Source of the DNA: Candidatus Avelusimicrobium pullarium
Lineage (GTDB): Bacteria; Elusimicrobiota; Elusimicrobia; Elusimicrobiales; Elusimicrobiaceae
Assembly: GCA_944323745.1 (NCBI GenBank)
Contig: CALUTQ010000001.1
Span: forward strand, 186,001-250,000
DNA: 64,000 nucleotides
Reading direction: 5' to 3'
The notes under the pieces are model-generated. The model was not told the origin of the DNA, searched no databases, and was given only the letters and a program-made list of their open reading frames with translations. How positions within the stretch are numbered: position 1 is the stretch's first letter; each line of letters opens with the position of its first letter. Both the position numbers and the translations under genes were made by a program. This document shows, piece by piece, positions 1 to 7,829 of this stretch.

Positions 1-452
1 GTCATCGGGGTCATATCCACTTCAATTTCGTGCGGAATCTTGCTGACCAAAGCGCGCACTTCCAATTCACGCAGAATGTGTTCCACAATAGCGCCGTAGG
101 CTTTTTCGTCCGGAGACTGGCCCACCAGCTTAACAGGCACGACCACGTCCATTTTGTCTTTCAAGGACACACGCTGAAAATCGGCGTGAATGGGCAAGTC
201 CGTTACTACGTGATACTGAATTTCTTTCACCAGTACCTGTTCTTTGCCTTCGGGCAGGTTGATTTCCACGATGGTGTTTTTACCGGCCTTGATGATTTTT
301 TCCAAATCTTTTAGGCTGACCGTGATGCTCACGGGGTCTTTATGTCCGCCATAGATAACGGCAGGGACTTTCTTTTCGGCCCGAATTTTGCTCAGGGCCC
401 CTTTTACACCTTCACCGGTTCTTACGGTTGCGGTGATATTGAGTTCTTCCAT
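1..452 (-). CDS. rplY: 50S ribosomal protein L25 (CTC/TL5 form), 3' end outside window
   Basis: Binds 5S rRNA in the large ribosomal subunit. Reading leftwards from an ATG at 452-450, the first 150 residues begin MEELNITATVRTGEGVKGA, contain the L25 core and run into the start of the extra C-terminal domain of the long CTC/TL5 form, so the gene is cut only by the window edge. A good Shine-Dalgarno (aaggag) precedes the ATG. It follows prs after about 33 bp. The order glmU-prs-L25 matches the gcaD-prs-ctc cluster of Bacillus, which supports the call and suggests one transcript. Confidence 0.93.
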   Translation of the reverse strand, partial: MEELNITATVRTGEGVKGALSKIRAEKKVPAVIYGGHKDPVSITVSLKDLEKIIKAGKNTIVEINLPEGKEQVLVKEIQYHVVTDLPIHADFQRVSLKDKMDVVVPVKLVGQSPDEKAYGAIVEHILRELEVRALVSKIPHEIEVDMTPM

Positions 453-485
453 ATTACTTTCACTCCTTGATTTATAAAAAACTAA

Positions 486-1430
486 TTAATTAAACATATC
501 GCTGATAGAGCGCCCGTCGTGGTTGCGCCGTATTGCGTCTGCCAGAATATAGGATACCGAGAGCACTTCCGTTTTCGGTCCTAAATCGCGAATGGGCAGC
601 GAGTCCGTAATGATTAGTTTTTTGATAGCTGATTTGTTAATCTTGTCTACGGCGTTGCGCGAAAGCAACCCGTGCGAGCAGGCGGCATACACCTCTTTGG
701 CGCCGTGCTCTTTAATTTTTGCGGCTACGGTGGTCAAAGTGCCGGCGGTATCTACGATGTCATCAAAAATAATGGCTACTTTGTCTTTTACGTCACCGAT
801 AACGTTGTAAACCACGGCCTCATTGGCTTTGGGCCGGCGTTTATCAATAATGACCAGCCCTGCGTCCATACGCGCGGCAAACTTGCGGGCGCGTTCCACG
901 CCGCCCACATCCGGCGAAATAACCACCAGGTCTTTGCGGTCAAAATCTTTAAAATAGTCCAAAAACACGCTGCGCGCACGCAGGTGATCTACAGGGATGT
1001 CAAAGAAGCCCTGTATTTGGCCGGCGTGCAGGTCCAGCGTCATAATGCGGTCGGCGCCGGCTTTGGTAATCAGGTTGCTGGCCAGCTTGGCCGTAATGGG
1101 CACACGGGCGGCCGCTTTTCGGTCGGCACGCGCATAGCCGAAATACGGGATGACCACCGTAATTTTGCCTGCGCTGGCGCGTTTAAAAGCATCCACCATA
1201 ATCAGCAGTTCCATCAGGTTTTCGTTGACGGGAGGGCAGGTGCTTTGAATTAAATAGCAGTCGTGCGCGCGGACGGATTCCAAAATTTGCACGTCAATTT
1301 CTCCGTCGGCGAAGCGCTCTACGCGTATTTTGCCCAAATCCATATTCAAATGACCCGCTATTTTTTGGGCCAGGGCAGGGTTGGAATTGCCGGAGAAAAT
1401 GCGCAAATCTCCGTTTACGGTTTTAGTCAT
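486..1430 (-). CDS. prs: Ribose-phosphate pyrophosphokinase (PRPP synthetase)
   Basis: Makes PRPP from ribose 5-phosphate and ATP for nucleotide, histidine and tryptophan synthesis. The 314-residue protein is full length. The ATP-binding flexible loop (FGYARADRK) lies near residue 100 and the PRPP-binding motif (FDDIVDTAGTL) near residue 220. It ends in a typical SISDMF-type tail. The start overlaps the end of glmU by 8 bp, so translation is probably coupled. GlmU consumes UTP, whose synthesis depends on PRPP. Confidence 0.97.
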   Translation of the reverse strand: MTKTVNGDLRIFSGNSNPALAQKIAGHLNMDLGKIRVERFADGEIDVQILESVRAHDCYLIQSTCPPVNENLMELLIMVDAFKRASAGKITVVIPYFGYARADRKAAARVPITAKLASNLITKAGADRIMTLDLHAGQIQGFFDIPVDHLRARSVFLDYFKDFDRKDLVVISPDVGGVERARKFAARMDAGLVIIDKRRPKANEAVVYNVIGDVKDKVAIIFDDIVDTAGTLTTVAAKIKEHGAKEVYAACSHGLLSRNAVDKINKSAIKKLIITDSLPIRDLGPKTEVLSVSYILADAIRRNHDGRSISDMFN

Positions 1431-2826
1431 TTTTCTTTACACCTTTGTTTTCCAGAACAACCTGGCGCGCACGCGCAACAGCCAAAGAGCCTTCCGGCAC
1501 TTCTTTGGTAATTGTGGAGCCCGCGCCGATTTTACTGTACGGTTTAATTTCTACGGGTGCTACAAAATTGACGTTGGAACCCACAAAGCAGTGGTCCCCA
1601 ATGACGGTGCGGTGTTTTTTCTGCCCGTCATAGTTGCAGGTAATGGTGCCTGCGCCGATATTAACCCCTTGCCCCATATCGGTATCGCCAATGTAGGTCA
1701 AATGATTTACTTTGGAGCCTTCCCCAATGACGGAGTTTTTAATCTCGCAGAAGTTGCCCACCTTGGCTTTGGTTTTCAGCGTGCTGTTCGGGCGCAGGTG
1801 GGCATAGGGGCCCACTTCGCAATCGTTTTCTATCACGCTTTTTTCTATATAGGTGCCCAGTTTAATAAAAACATTGTCGCCGATGACGGAATCGGTAATA
1901 AACACCGTGCCGTCCAAACGGCAATTTTTGCCGATGACGGTTTTGCCCTTTAAATAACAGCCCGGGCAAATGATGGTGTCTTGACCGATCTCCACCCCTT
2001 CGTCAATATACACCTCGTTGGGGCGCACCAGGCGCACACCGCTGTCCATCAGGCGTTTGGCAATACGGGCGCGCATAATGTCTTCGGCCTTGGCCAAATC
2101 TACCTGACTGTTGACGCCCAAGGCCTGTGTGTAATCGGGCAGGTTAAACACCAGCACCGGCGCCTGAAAATCTTTAATGACGGAAAGGGTATCGGTCAAA
2201 TAATATTCTTTTTTAGGCCCTTGCGGTTTAAGCAAAGCAAGCGCGGAAACAAGATCTTTGGCGTTAAAAACATACATCCCGCCGTTTACTTCGTCAATGC
2301 GGCGGGTGTGCTCGTCCGTTTCAGATTCTTCCACAATACGCGCAAAAGAGCCGTCCGCCGCGCGCACAATACGCCCGTAGCCTTTGGGATCCGGCACATT
2401 CACGCCCAGCACCAAAGCACCCGCCTGTTCATTGTCAAACACGGCGTACATCTGCTGCAGCGTGTCGGCCAGAATCATCGGCGCGTCGCCGTTAAGAACC
2501 ATAATAGATTTAAATTTATTTAAAAGCGGAAGGGCCGCACGCACCGCTCCGGCAGAACCGTTAAGTTCTTTCTGCTCGGCAAAAACAATCGGCGCGGTAA
2601 TGCCCCAATCGTGCAAATTTTGTTTAATTTCTTCCATCACGCGGGGGGCTTCGTGCCCGACTACCACGCAAATAGCGCCCGGGTTAAGGCTTTGGGCGGC
2701 GCGCAGACTGTGCGCAATCATAGGCAAGCCGCACACGCGGTGCAGCGGTTTGGGAAGGGAAGATTTCATCCGGGTGCCTTTGCCGGCGGCCAGGATGAGC
2801 ACGCAAAGATTTTTTTGGGCTACCAT
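1423..2826 (-). CDS. glmU: Bifunctional N-acetylglucosamine-1-phosphate uridyltransferase / glucosamine-1-phosphate acetyltransferase
   Basis: Carries out the last two steps to UDP-GlcNAc, the precursor of peptidoglycan and lipid A, in the cytoplasm. The N-terminal nucleotidyltransferase signature LAAGKGTRM is at residues 12-20. The C-terminal half, from about residue 255, consists of left-handed beta-helix hexapeptide repeats (for example IGAGTITCNYDG) typical of the acetyltransferase domain. At 467 residues it is the usual size for a full bifunctional enzyme. First gene of the glmU-prs-rplY operon. Confidence 0.97.
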   Translation of the reverse strand: MVAQKNLCVLILAAGKGTRMKSSLPKPLHRVCGLPMIAHSLRAAQSLNPGAICVVVGHEAPRVMEEIKQNLHDWGITAPIVFAEQKELNGSAGAVRAALPLLNKFKSIMVLNGDAPMILADTLQQMYAVFDNEQAGALVLGVNVPDPKGYGRIVRAADGSFARIVEESETDEHTRRIDEVNGGMYVFNAKDLVSALALLKPQGPKKEYYLTDTLSVIKDFQAPVLVFNLPDYTQALGVNSQVDLAKAEDIMRARIAKRLMDSGVRLVRPNEVYIDEGVEIGQDTIICPGCYLKGKTVIGKNCRLDGTVFITDSVIGDNVFIKLGTYIEKSVIENDCEVGPYAHLRPNSTLKTKAKVGNFCEIKNSVIGEGSKVNHLTYIGDTDMGQGVNIGAGTITCNYDGQKKHRTVIGDHCFVGSNVNFVAPVEIKPYSKIGAGSTITKEVPEGSLAVARARQVVLENKGVKKND

Positions 2827-2998
2827 TTTGTTTAACTCTTGCCTAAAAAGAATCTAACTTGTTAGTGCATACGTCACAAGAACAAATTAAGTATTTATAT
2901 TATACCAAAATAAAAGCACGCAAGCGACCCTGAGGCATAATATACCTGCTCTAGGCCCAAGCATTATTTATATAGTAGCAATTTTTAGCCGAGCAAGG
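2827..2998. other. Intergenic region between glmU and the pilin-like gene
   Basis: AT-rich spacer of 172 bp holding the 5' side of glmU and the 3' side of the upstream pilin-like gene. It contains TATA-rich stretches around 2890-2905 that could serve the glmU promoter, but I cannot pair them with a good -35. No clear terminator stem was found. Confidence 0.4.
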
Positions 2999-3502
2999 CT
3001 AGAATACATAGGCCATATCGGAAATCGGCTTTCCGCCAAAACTGCGGCATATGGATTTGGTGAAAGAAGCAATCGGCTGATAGAGGTCTGCAATACACAG
3101 GTATTTGTAATTTTGCGTGGCAGAGCCATCTTCCGCCACGTTATCGGGCAAATTAGAAATAAAAATGGTAACAATAACGCCGTAATCAGGATCCTTGCCG
3201 GAAACGGCCACCAGCCCGCAATTTGATTTATCTCCTTCTTCCCCATTGCCGTTGGCGCAGTAGACGCTGTAATGCAGGGTGTCTTTTTCTTCTATGCCTA
3301 ATTCTTCTATATAGGGCCAACGGCCATTTGTCATATAAAACACGGCGGCTTCATTGGCTATATGCTGGGCAAGTGGCATACCTTGCGTCAAATAAGAGCG
3401 AAACACCGCTTTTTTATACGCCGGTACGGCAATAGCCGCTAAAATGCCTATAATTAGCACTACCACCAACAGCTCCACCAAAGAAAAACCTCGTTTTTTC
3501 AT
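2999..3502 (-). CDS. Type IV pilin-like protein (prepilin N-terminal methylation motif)
   Basis: Exported pilin or pseudopilin. It begins MKKRG then FSLVELLVV, a class III prepilin leader: the prepilin peptidase would cut after Gly5, leaving Phe1 and Glu5 of the mature protein. A 20-residue hydrophobic alpha-helix follows. The body (167 residues in all) has four cysteines in the C-terminal half that could form disulphides, as in PilE/PilA heads. No other pilus genes are adjacent, so it is an orphan locus; secretion (type II) or pilus use cannot be told apart. Elusimicrobia are known for many such scattered genes, which fits the suggested taxonomy. Confidence 0.85.
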   Translation of the reverse strand: MKKRGFSLVELLVVVLIIGILAAIAVPAYKKAVFRSYLTQGMPLAQHIANEAAVFYMTNGRWPYIEELGIEEKDTLHYSVYCANGNGEEGDKSNCGLVAVSGKDPDYGVIVTIFISNLPDNVAEDGSATQNYKYLCIADLYQPIASFTKSICRSFGGKPISDMAYVF

Positions 3503-3648
3503 TTTAGCCTCTCTCTTGTAAGCATCTGGTCAAAATACAGGCATCCGCGGGCTTTTGCGCATATATCCTGCCGTAGGCGGTTATGCCGGCACAATACAAA
3601 ACGCCACAAATATTACCGCCTCTTTAGCGCAGGCACGGCTATTTTTAA

Positions 3649-4053
3649 TTAAAGACGTTTGTCGTTTGCACGCAGCCTTATAAGCCATAACAAGAAAAGC
3701 GCTAAAAACAACACCCACCATAAAAAGAAAAATACCCCTTGCAGGCCGCTTTGCCCCCGCTTAACAAGTACGCCCACTACCACAGCATAACAAAAAATAC
3801 GCGCCGGCCAAAAGGCCTTCCACCCCGCTTGGCACAACAGCCGCCGGCTAAAAGAAACCGCCACAAAGGCAACGGCCGCTCCCGCCGCCAGCATTACAGC
3901 GGCAGCAAGGTTTGATGGGTACGAAAAGTAAAAAACTCCCAGCCATACGGCCACCCCGCAGCCAAGCAGCAATAGCCCTGCCAGAAAAACGACCGGCAGG
4001 GGAAGGGGGCGTTGGGCGTTTGTACCCGGGCAAGGCTTATTTTTGGCAGACAT
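3649..4053 (-). CDS. Small integral membrane protein of unknown function
   Basis: I do not recognise the family. The 134 residues contain about four hydrophobic segments (roughly residues 20-47, 50-72, 80-96 and 103-126), the third and fourth separated by a short Lys/Arg/Gln loop, and a basic C terminus. It starts 9 bp after the stop of mtaB on the same strand, with a GGAG inside the mtaB tail as probable ribosome site, so it is the last gene of the rsmE-mtaB operon. Cys and Trp are frequent. Its partner genes do not suggest a specific role. Confidence 0.6.
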   Translation of the reverse strand: MSAKNKPCPGTNAQRPLPLPVVFLAGLLLLGCGVAVWLGVFYFSYPSNLAAAVMLAAGAAVAFVAVSFSRRLLCQAGWKAFWPARIFCYAVVVGVLVKRGQSGLQGVFFFLWWVLFLALFLLWLIRLRANDKRL

Positions 4054-4062
4054 TTTAAAAAG

Positions 4063-5295
4063 TTACTCCAAAGGTGCTGCAAAGCACAAGGTGCCTTCGG
4101 TATGAGTAATGCGCACCGGCACTAAACCGTGCAGCGGGCGGGAGGCGTTTTTCAGCAATACCTGCTGGAAATTGGACGTTACCGCACGCAAGCCGTCTTT
4201 ACCGTGTTCTTCTATAAACACTTCCTGTTCCGTGCCCACTAAAGAAGCGGCAAAATCGGCGCGCAGTTTATGGTCCAGCTCGCGCAGGCGTTCGGCGCGG
4301 GCTTTGATAATGTCCGCCCCCAGCTGCGGCAGGGCGGCAGCTTTGGTCAGCGGGCGCGGAGAATAGCTGAACACGTGCAGCCCGCAAAGCTTTTGGGTTT
4401 CTATAAAGCGGAAGGTCGTTTCAAAATTTGCTTCCGTTTCCGTAGGAAACCCCGCAATAACGTCTGCAAAAATGGAGATTCCCGGCACTTTTTGGCGCAA
4501 AAGGGCCACTTTGTCGGCATACTGCCGTGTATTGTAGTGGCGGTTCATCGCTTGAAGCACTTCGTCACAGCCGCTTTGCAAGGGCAAGTGCAAATAGTTG
4601 CAAAAACGATCGGGGCGGGAGGCCATTGCCTCTATAATACCGTCCGTTACCGTCTGCAGTTCTATAGAGGAAAACCGCACCCGCAAATGTCCCGGCAGGG
4701 CGGCAATATCCTGGCACAGGGCGGCCAAATCTTTACCGGTTTGCGGACAAAGATAGTTGCCGATGTTAATGCCGGTTAATACAATTTCGGCAAAGCCTTT
4801 TTGGGCCAGTGTTTCTATTTCTTTAAGCACATCGGCCGCCGGTTTAGAACGTTTGACGTTGCGGGCAAAAGGGACAATGCAATAAGAGCAAAAGCAGTCG
4901 CAGCCGTCCTGTATTTTGATAAAGGCACGGCTGTGCCCCTCGTGGCCCGACACTGTCCAGCAGACGTCCTCTTTATTAAAAAGGGTTTTTCCTAAATCAT
5001 ATTTGCCGATGATTTCCGCCTGTGGGAAAGTTTGGCCGATATGTTCTTTGTGCGCTGCGGCATAGCACCCCGTAAGCACCAAGCGGGCGGCAGGGTTGCG
5101 GCGCAAAATTTGGCGGATCAGTTTTTCCACGTCTTTGTCTGCCTGGTGGGTAACGGTGCAGGTGTTAAGCAGACAAAGGTCGGCTTCTTCCATATGCGGG
5201 GTTTGGCTCCAGCCGGCACGCCGGAATTCTTCAAACAAAGCTTGGCTTTCCACCTGATTGACGCGGCAGCCGAACGTTTTTAGAAAAAATTTCAT
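4063..5295 (-). CDS. mtaB: tRNA (N6-threonylcarbamoyladenosine37-C2)-methylthiotransferase, MtaB type
   Basis: Radical-SAM enzyme that adds a methylthio group to t6A37 in ANN-decoding tRNAs. The N-terminal cluster-binding domain has its three cysteines in TFGCRVNQ (Cys10), LNTCTVT and TGCYA. The radical-SAM motif CDCFCSYC (CxxxCxxC) lies near residue 132, followed by IVPFARN. The C terminus looks like a TRAM-type beta domain. At 410 residues it is slightly shorter than the Bacillus enzyme. It overlaps rsmE by 4 bp (ATGA), so the two RNA-modification genes are translationally coupled. Confidence 0.9.
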   Translation of the reverse strand: MKFFLKTFGCRVNQVESQALFEEFRRAGWSQTPHMEEADLCLLNTCTVTHQADKDVEKLIRQILRRNPAARLVLTGCYAAAHKEHIGQTFPQAEIIGKYDLGKTLFNKEDVCWTVSGHEGHSRAFIKIQDGCDCFCSYCIVPFARNVKRSKPAADVLKEIETLAQKGFAEIVLTGINIGNYLCPQTGKDLAALCQDIAALPGHLRVRFSSIELQTVTDGIIEAMASRPDRFCNYLHLPLQSGCDEVLQAMNRHYNTRQYADKVALLRQKVPGISIFADVIAGFPTETEANFETTFRFIETQKLCGLHVFSYSPRPLTKAAALPQLGADIIKARAERLRELDHKLRADFAASLVGTEQEVFIEEHGKDGLRAVTSNFQQVLLKNASRPLHGLVPVRITHTEGTLCFAAPLE

Positions 5296-5990
5296 AACAG
5301 TTTAGCCCCTGCCGCTATACAGGCCGTTTCGGCACGCAGAATATGCGGGCCCAAAGTAACAGGCAAAACCCCGTATTGGGCGGCGATGACGATTTCTTCA
5401 TCGGTCCAGCCGCCGGCAGGCCCTATATAAACGCGCAGAAAGGAGGGATGCCCCAGCTTTTCAAGGCCCCAAGCCAAGGTGTGTTTTTCCTCTGCTTCAT
5501 AGGCCAGCAGCGAGGGTTTGTCCGCTTCAGACACACAGCGGGCAAAATCGGCCGGTTCTTTTAAAACGGGCACGTCCCCGCGGTCGCATTGTTTGCAGGC
5601 GGCAAGAATAATTTGCCGCCAGCGCGGAGCTTTATTTTCCCACTTTTTAAATACGTCATATTCGCTGCGCTGGGTGCGGACAGGCTGAAAAGAGCTCACC
5701 CCCAGCTGGGTGCATTTGTCCAATACGTCCTCAAAAGTTTGGCGGGAAGTAGGCGCAAAGCAAAGTTCCAATTCTAAGTCGGACTTTTTAAACGCAATCG
5801 GCCGCAACAGCACCCCACGCACAAAGTTTTTCTGTACGCGCTCTATACGGGCTTTAAACTGTTTGCCTTTCCCGTCAAACACATTGATTTCGTCGCCTTC
5901 TTTGTGGCGGGCGACCAGCGTTAAATGGCGGGCTTCTTCTTTTTCTATAAAAAATTCTTTTTCTTTGATATCAGCCAAATATTGGGGCAT
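5292..5990 (-). CDS. rsmE: 16S rRNA (uracil1498-N3)-methyltransferase
   Basis: SPOUT-class methyltransferase acting on U1498 of 16S rRNA. The C-terminal knot motif is visible as IGPAGGWTDEE and LGPHILRAETA. I chose the start at 5990 (MPQYLADIKE, 232 residues) because a GAGG lies 6 bp upstream; an earlier in-frame Met at 6035 would place the N terminus inside the rplT terminator hairpin and adds a basic tail absent from the family. The stop TGA overlaps the ATG of mtaB. Confidence 0.92.
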   Translation of the reverse strand: MPQYLADIKEKEFFIEKEEARHLTLVARHKEGDEINVFDGKGKQFKARIERVQKNFVRGVLLRPIAFKKSDLELELCFAPTSRQTFEDVLDKCTQLGVSSFQPVRTQRSEYDVFKKWENKAPRWRQIILAACKQCDRGDVPVLKEPADFARCVSEADKPSLLAYEAEEKHTLAWGLEKLGHPSFLRVYIGPAGGWTDEEIVIAAQYGVLPVTLGPHILRAETACIAAGAKLL

Positions 5991-6033
5991 AAAAAACCTC
6001 TTTTTTATTTTAGTAAATTTGGCTTTGTACAAC

Positions 6034-6062
6034 AAAAAAGCCGCCCTTGCGGGGCGGCTTTT
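6034..6062 (-). terminator. Rho-independent terminator of infC-rpmI-rplT
   Basis: Stem gccgccc/gggcggc (6040-6046 and 6052-6058) with a 5-nt loop. Read on the minus strand it is followed by a run of T. It lies just after the stop of rplT and before rsmE. Confidence 0.85.
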
Positions 6063-6075
6063 GCAGACTAAAAAC

Positions 6076-6429
6076 TTAAGCCTGGGCTTGTTTGGCTACA
6101 TCTACCAACTGTTTGAAAGACACGGGGTCTTTAATAGCCATTTCGGAGAGCATCTTGCGGTTGAGCGTGATGCCGGCTTTGGCCAAACCGTTGATAAACT
6201 TGGAGTAGCTGATGCCGTCTTCGCGCACGGCCGCATTGATGCGGGTAATCCACAACTGGCGGTAGGTGTGCTTTTTGTCGCGGCGGTCCACATAGGAGTG
6301 TACCCAAGATTTACCCAATTGCTGGGTAGCCATACGTAAACGGCGCGATTTATCGCCGTAATAACCGCTGGCGGCTCTTAAAAGTTTTTTCTTTCTGGCG
6401 TGTCTGGGAACGCTAAATTTAATTCTCAT
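6076..6429 (-). CDS. rplT: 50S ribosomal protein L20
   Basis: Early-assembly 23S rRNA-binding protein. The 117-residue sequence starts [17 protein letters not shown] and contains the family signature around [14 protein letters not shown]. Highly basic, full length. Third gene of the conserved infC-rpmI-rplT operon; in other bacteria L20 represses this operon by binding its mRNA. Confidence 0.98.
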   Translation of the reverse strand: MRIKFSVPRHARKKKLLRAASGYYGDKSRRLRMATQQLGKSWVHSYVDRRDKKHTYRQLWITRINAAVREDGISYSKFINGLAKAGITLNRKMLSEMAIKDPVSFKQLVDVAKQAQA

Positions 6430-6442
6430 TTTGCTTCACCTC

Positions 6443-6649
6443 TTATTTGGCTACGGGCAGTTGTTTCTGCAAGATACGTCCGTTAAGGGAGTTTTTTTCA
6501 ATCACTCCGGTAGCGCGCATATCGTGTTTGCGGGAAGCAGAAACAGGCGTAAGCAAATGTTTTCTGCCGGCTTTGCGGTGGGTATATTTACCCTTTGCGG
6601 TAACGCGAAAGCGTTTTTTGGCACCGCTATGGTTTTTCATTTTAGGCAT
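6443..6649 (-). CDS. rpmI: 50S ribosomal protein L35
   Basis: Small basic large-subunit protein of 68 residues. It begins [20 protein letters not shown] and carries the [15 protein letters not shown] region typical of L35. It is separated from rplT by 13 bp. Its leader contains a GC hairpin (see 6673-6686). Confidence 0.97.
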   Translation of the reverse strand: MPKMKNHSGAKKRFRVTAKGKYTHRKAGRKHLLTPVSASRKHDMRATGVIEKNSLNGRILQKQLPVAK

Positions 6650-6672
6650 TTGTTTTCCTCTTGTATAATATT

Positions 6673-6686
6673 GCGCCGTCAGGCGC
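6673..6686 (-). promoter_or_regulatory. Hairpin in the infC-rpmI intergenic leader
   Basis: Perfect gcgcc/ggcgc stem with a 4-nt loop between infC and rpmI, about 25 bp before the rpmI start. Translation of rpmI-rplT is controlled by L20 at this position in Escherichia coli through RNA structure; whether this stem plays that part is inference. There is no T-run, so it is not a terminator. Confidence 0.4.
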
Positions 6687-6738
6687 CCCTCCCCTACGCA
6701 AACCGTGCGCGGGCAGGCGTTTTTACCTTAAAAGAAAG

Positions 6739-7278
6739 TTAGGCTTTGGGCACAAACGTCATAGACATACGGTTGCCCTGCTGCTGCAGGCCGCCGTCTA
6801 CATTGGCCAAAGGCTCCAGACGTTTTGCCGCGTCTTGCAGCATTTGAATGCCAATGTCTTTGTGCTGGTTTTCGCGTCCGTGAAACACCACCACGAGGCG
6901 AACCATATCTTTCTTTTTAAGAAATCCTTCTATTTGTCTGAGTTTGACATCCAAGTCGTGCGGAGCAATGCGCGATTTAATGCGCAGCTCTTTCATAGTT
7001 ACTTTGCTCTGTTTTTTCTTGGCGTCTTTACTTTTCTTGCTCTGTTCAAAAACATACTTGTTGTAATCAAGTATTTTGCAAACAGGCGGCTGGGCGTTGG
7101 GTGAAATTTCCACCAGGTCCAGCTCTTGTTCTTTGGCCATTGCCACGGCCTGCGCGGTAGGCAATATGCCTACCATTGTGCCGTCGGAATTAATGACTCT
7201 TACTTCTGCGGCGCGGATATTGCCGTTGCGGTTATATAAATCTTTCTTAAAGACTCTTCTGTTATCAAATCTGGCCAT
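6739..7278 (-). CDS. infC: Translation initiation factor IF-3
   Basis: Binds the 30S subunit and proofreads the start codon and initiator tRNA. The 179-residue protein has the N-terminal domain (about residues 10-80, with the family stretch LVEISPNAQPPVCKI), a lysine-rich linker and the C-terminal domain (about 90-175, ending MSMTFVPKA). It starts with ATG here, not the AUU used for autoregulation in enterobacteria. Head of infC-rpmI-rplT with its own strong promoter. Confidence 0.97.
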   Translation of the reverse strand: MARFDNRRVFKKDLYNRNGNIRAAEVRVINSDGTMVGILPTAQAVAMAKEQELDLVEISPNAQPPVCKILDYNKYVFEQSKKSKDAKKKQSKVTMKELRIKSRIAPHDLDVKLRQIEGFLKKKDMVRLVVVFHGRENQHKDIGIQMLQDAAKRLEPLANVDGGLQQQGNRMSMTFVPKA

Positions 7279-7303
7279 TTATGTTTTCTTTGCAAAAAAA
7301 ATC

Positions 7304-7318
7304 GTCCTTTTTCAGGAC
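7304..7318 (-). promoter_or_regulatory. Short hairpin plus T-run in the infC leader
   Basis: On the minus strand a 5-bp stem gtcct/aggac is followed by gattttttt, located between the infC -10 box and the start codon. It resembles a weak attenuator or 5' stabilising hairpin at the start of the transcript. The stem is short and termination is unproven. Confidence 0.35.
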
Positions 7319-7324
7319 TCTTTT

Positions 7325-7354
7325 ATTATACCAAGTTGCCGCAAAAGGTGTCAA
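7325..7354 (-). promoter_or_regulatory. Sigma-70-type promoter of infC operon
   Basis: Minus strand: perfect TTGACA (7354-7349), 18-bp spacer, perfect TATAAT (7330-7325) preceded by TGG, an extended -10. This is the best promoter match in the window and fits a highly expressed translation operon. It lies at the end of the upstream lipoprotein gene. Confidence 0.8.
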
Positions 7355-7355
7355 T

Positions 7356-7769
7356 TTACTCCTGCGGGGGGTTATCTGCACGAAAAAGAAGCCGCCCCTC
7401 TTCATACAAACGCCACCCTTCCGGCAGGCGTTCCAGCCGCACCTGGTCTTTTTGCCAATACGGGCCTTGCTCATTAAAAGCACGCTTTAACAGAACCGAC
7501 GGCCCAAAAGCCCAAAACAGCTCCGCCGCCGTGCCGTCTGCCGACAAAATGACATACGCGCGAGAGGACATCAATTTGACCGATGAAAGTGCAATGCCTT
7601 CTTCCCACGGACGCAGGCACTGACCGCGCACGGAAGAATAAATATAGCCGGCCGAAACTTTGCAGCCGTAAGCATCTGCATCGGCTCCTACAGCCTTTTT
7701 GTGCTGCAGGGAACAGGCCGCCCCTACACAAAAACACAGGCAAAAGAGCAAAAGACTTCTTTTCTTCAT
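7356..7769 (-). CDS. Putative lipoprotein of unknown function
   Basis: 137 residues. The N terminus is a lipoprotein signal peptide: MKKR, a Cys-rich hydrophobic stretch, and lipobox VGAAC with Cys19 as the lipid-modified residue. The mature part has two more Cys (YGCKVSA, RGQCLRP) that may pair in the periplasm. I do not recognise a domain. A TATAAT box lies only 6 bp before the ATG, suggesting a leaderless mRNA. It is transcribed towards infC, whose promoter abuts its 3' end. Confidence 0.65.
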   Translation of the reverse strand: MKKRSLLLFCLCFCVGAACSLQHKKAVGADADAYGCKVSAGYIYSSVRGQCLRPWEEGIALSSVKLMSSRAYVILSADGTAAELFWAFGPSVLLKRAFNEQGPYWQKDQVRLERLPEGWRLYEEGRLLFRADNPPQE

Positions 7770-7775
7770 ATTTTC

Positions 7776-7781
7776 ATTATA
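7776..7781 (-). promoter_or_regulatory. -10 box placed for leaderless transcription of the lipoprotein gene
   Basis: Minus-strand TATAAT, then 6 nt, then the ATG at 7769. Initiation 6-8 nt after the box would begin at the ATG itself. No ribosome-binding site is visible. A clear -35 is lacking because the upstream bases belong to a terminator. Confidence 0.45.
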
Positions 7782-7782
7782 A

Positions 7783-7811
7783 CAAAAAAGCCCCGCCGCT
7801 AAGGGCGGGGC
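7783..7811 (-). terminator. Terminator of the DUF2807 gene
   Basis: Stem ggccccgcc-type: gccccgcc (7790-7797) pairs with ggcggggc (7804-7811), followed on the minus strand by six T. It is located 19 bp after the DUF2807 stop. Confidence 0.85.
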
Positions 7812-7829
7812 CGTAAACCTTCAAAAGGC

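Noticed and set aside
672-1953. Long plus-strand frames opposite prs and glmU
   Set aside because: Shadows of well-supported minus-strand genes with low-complexity translations.
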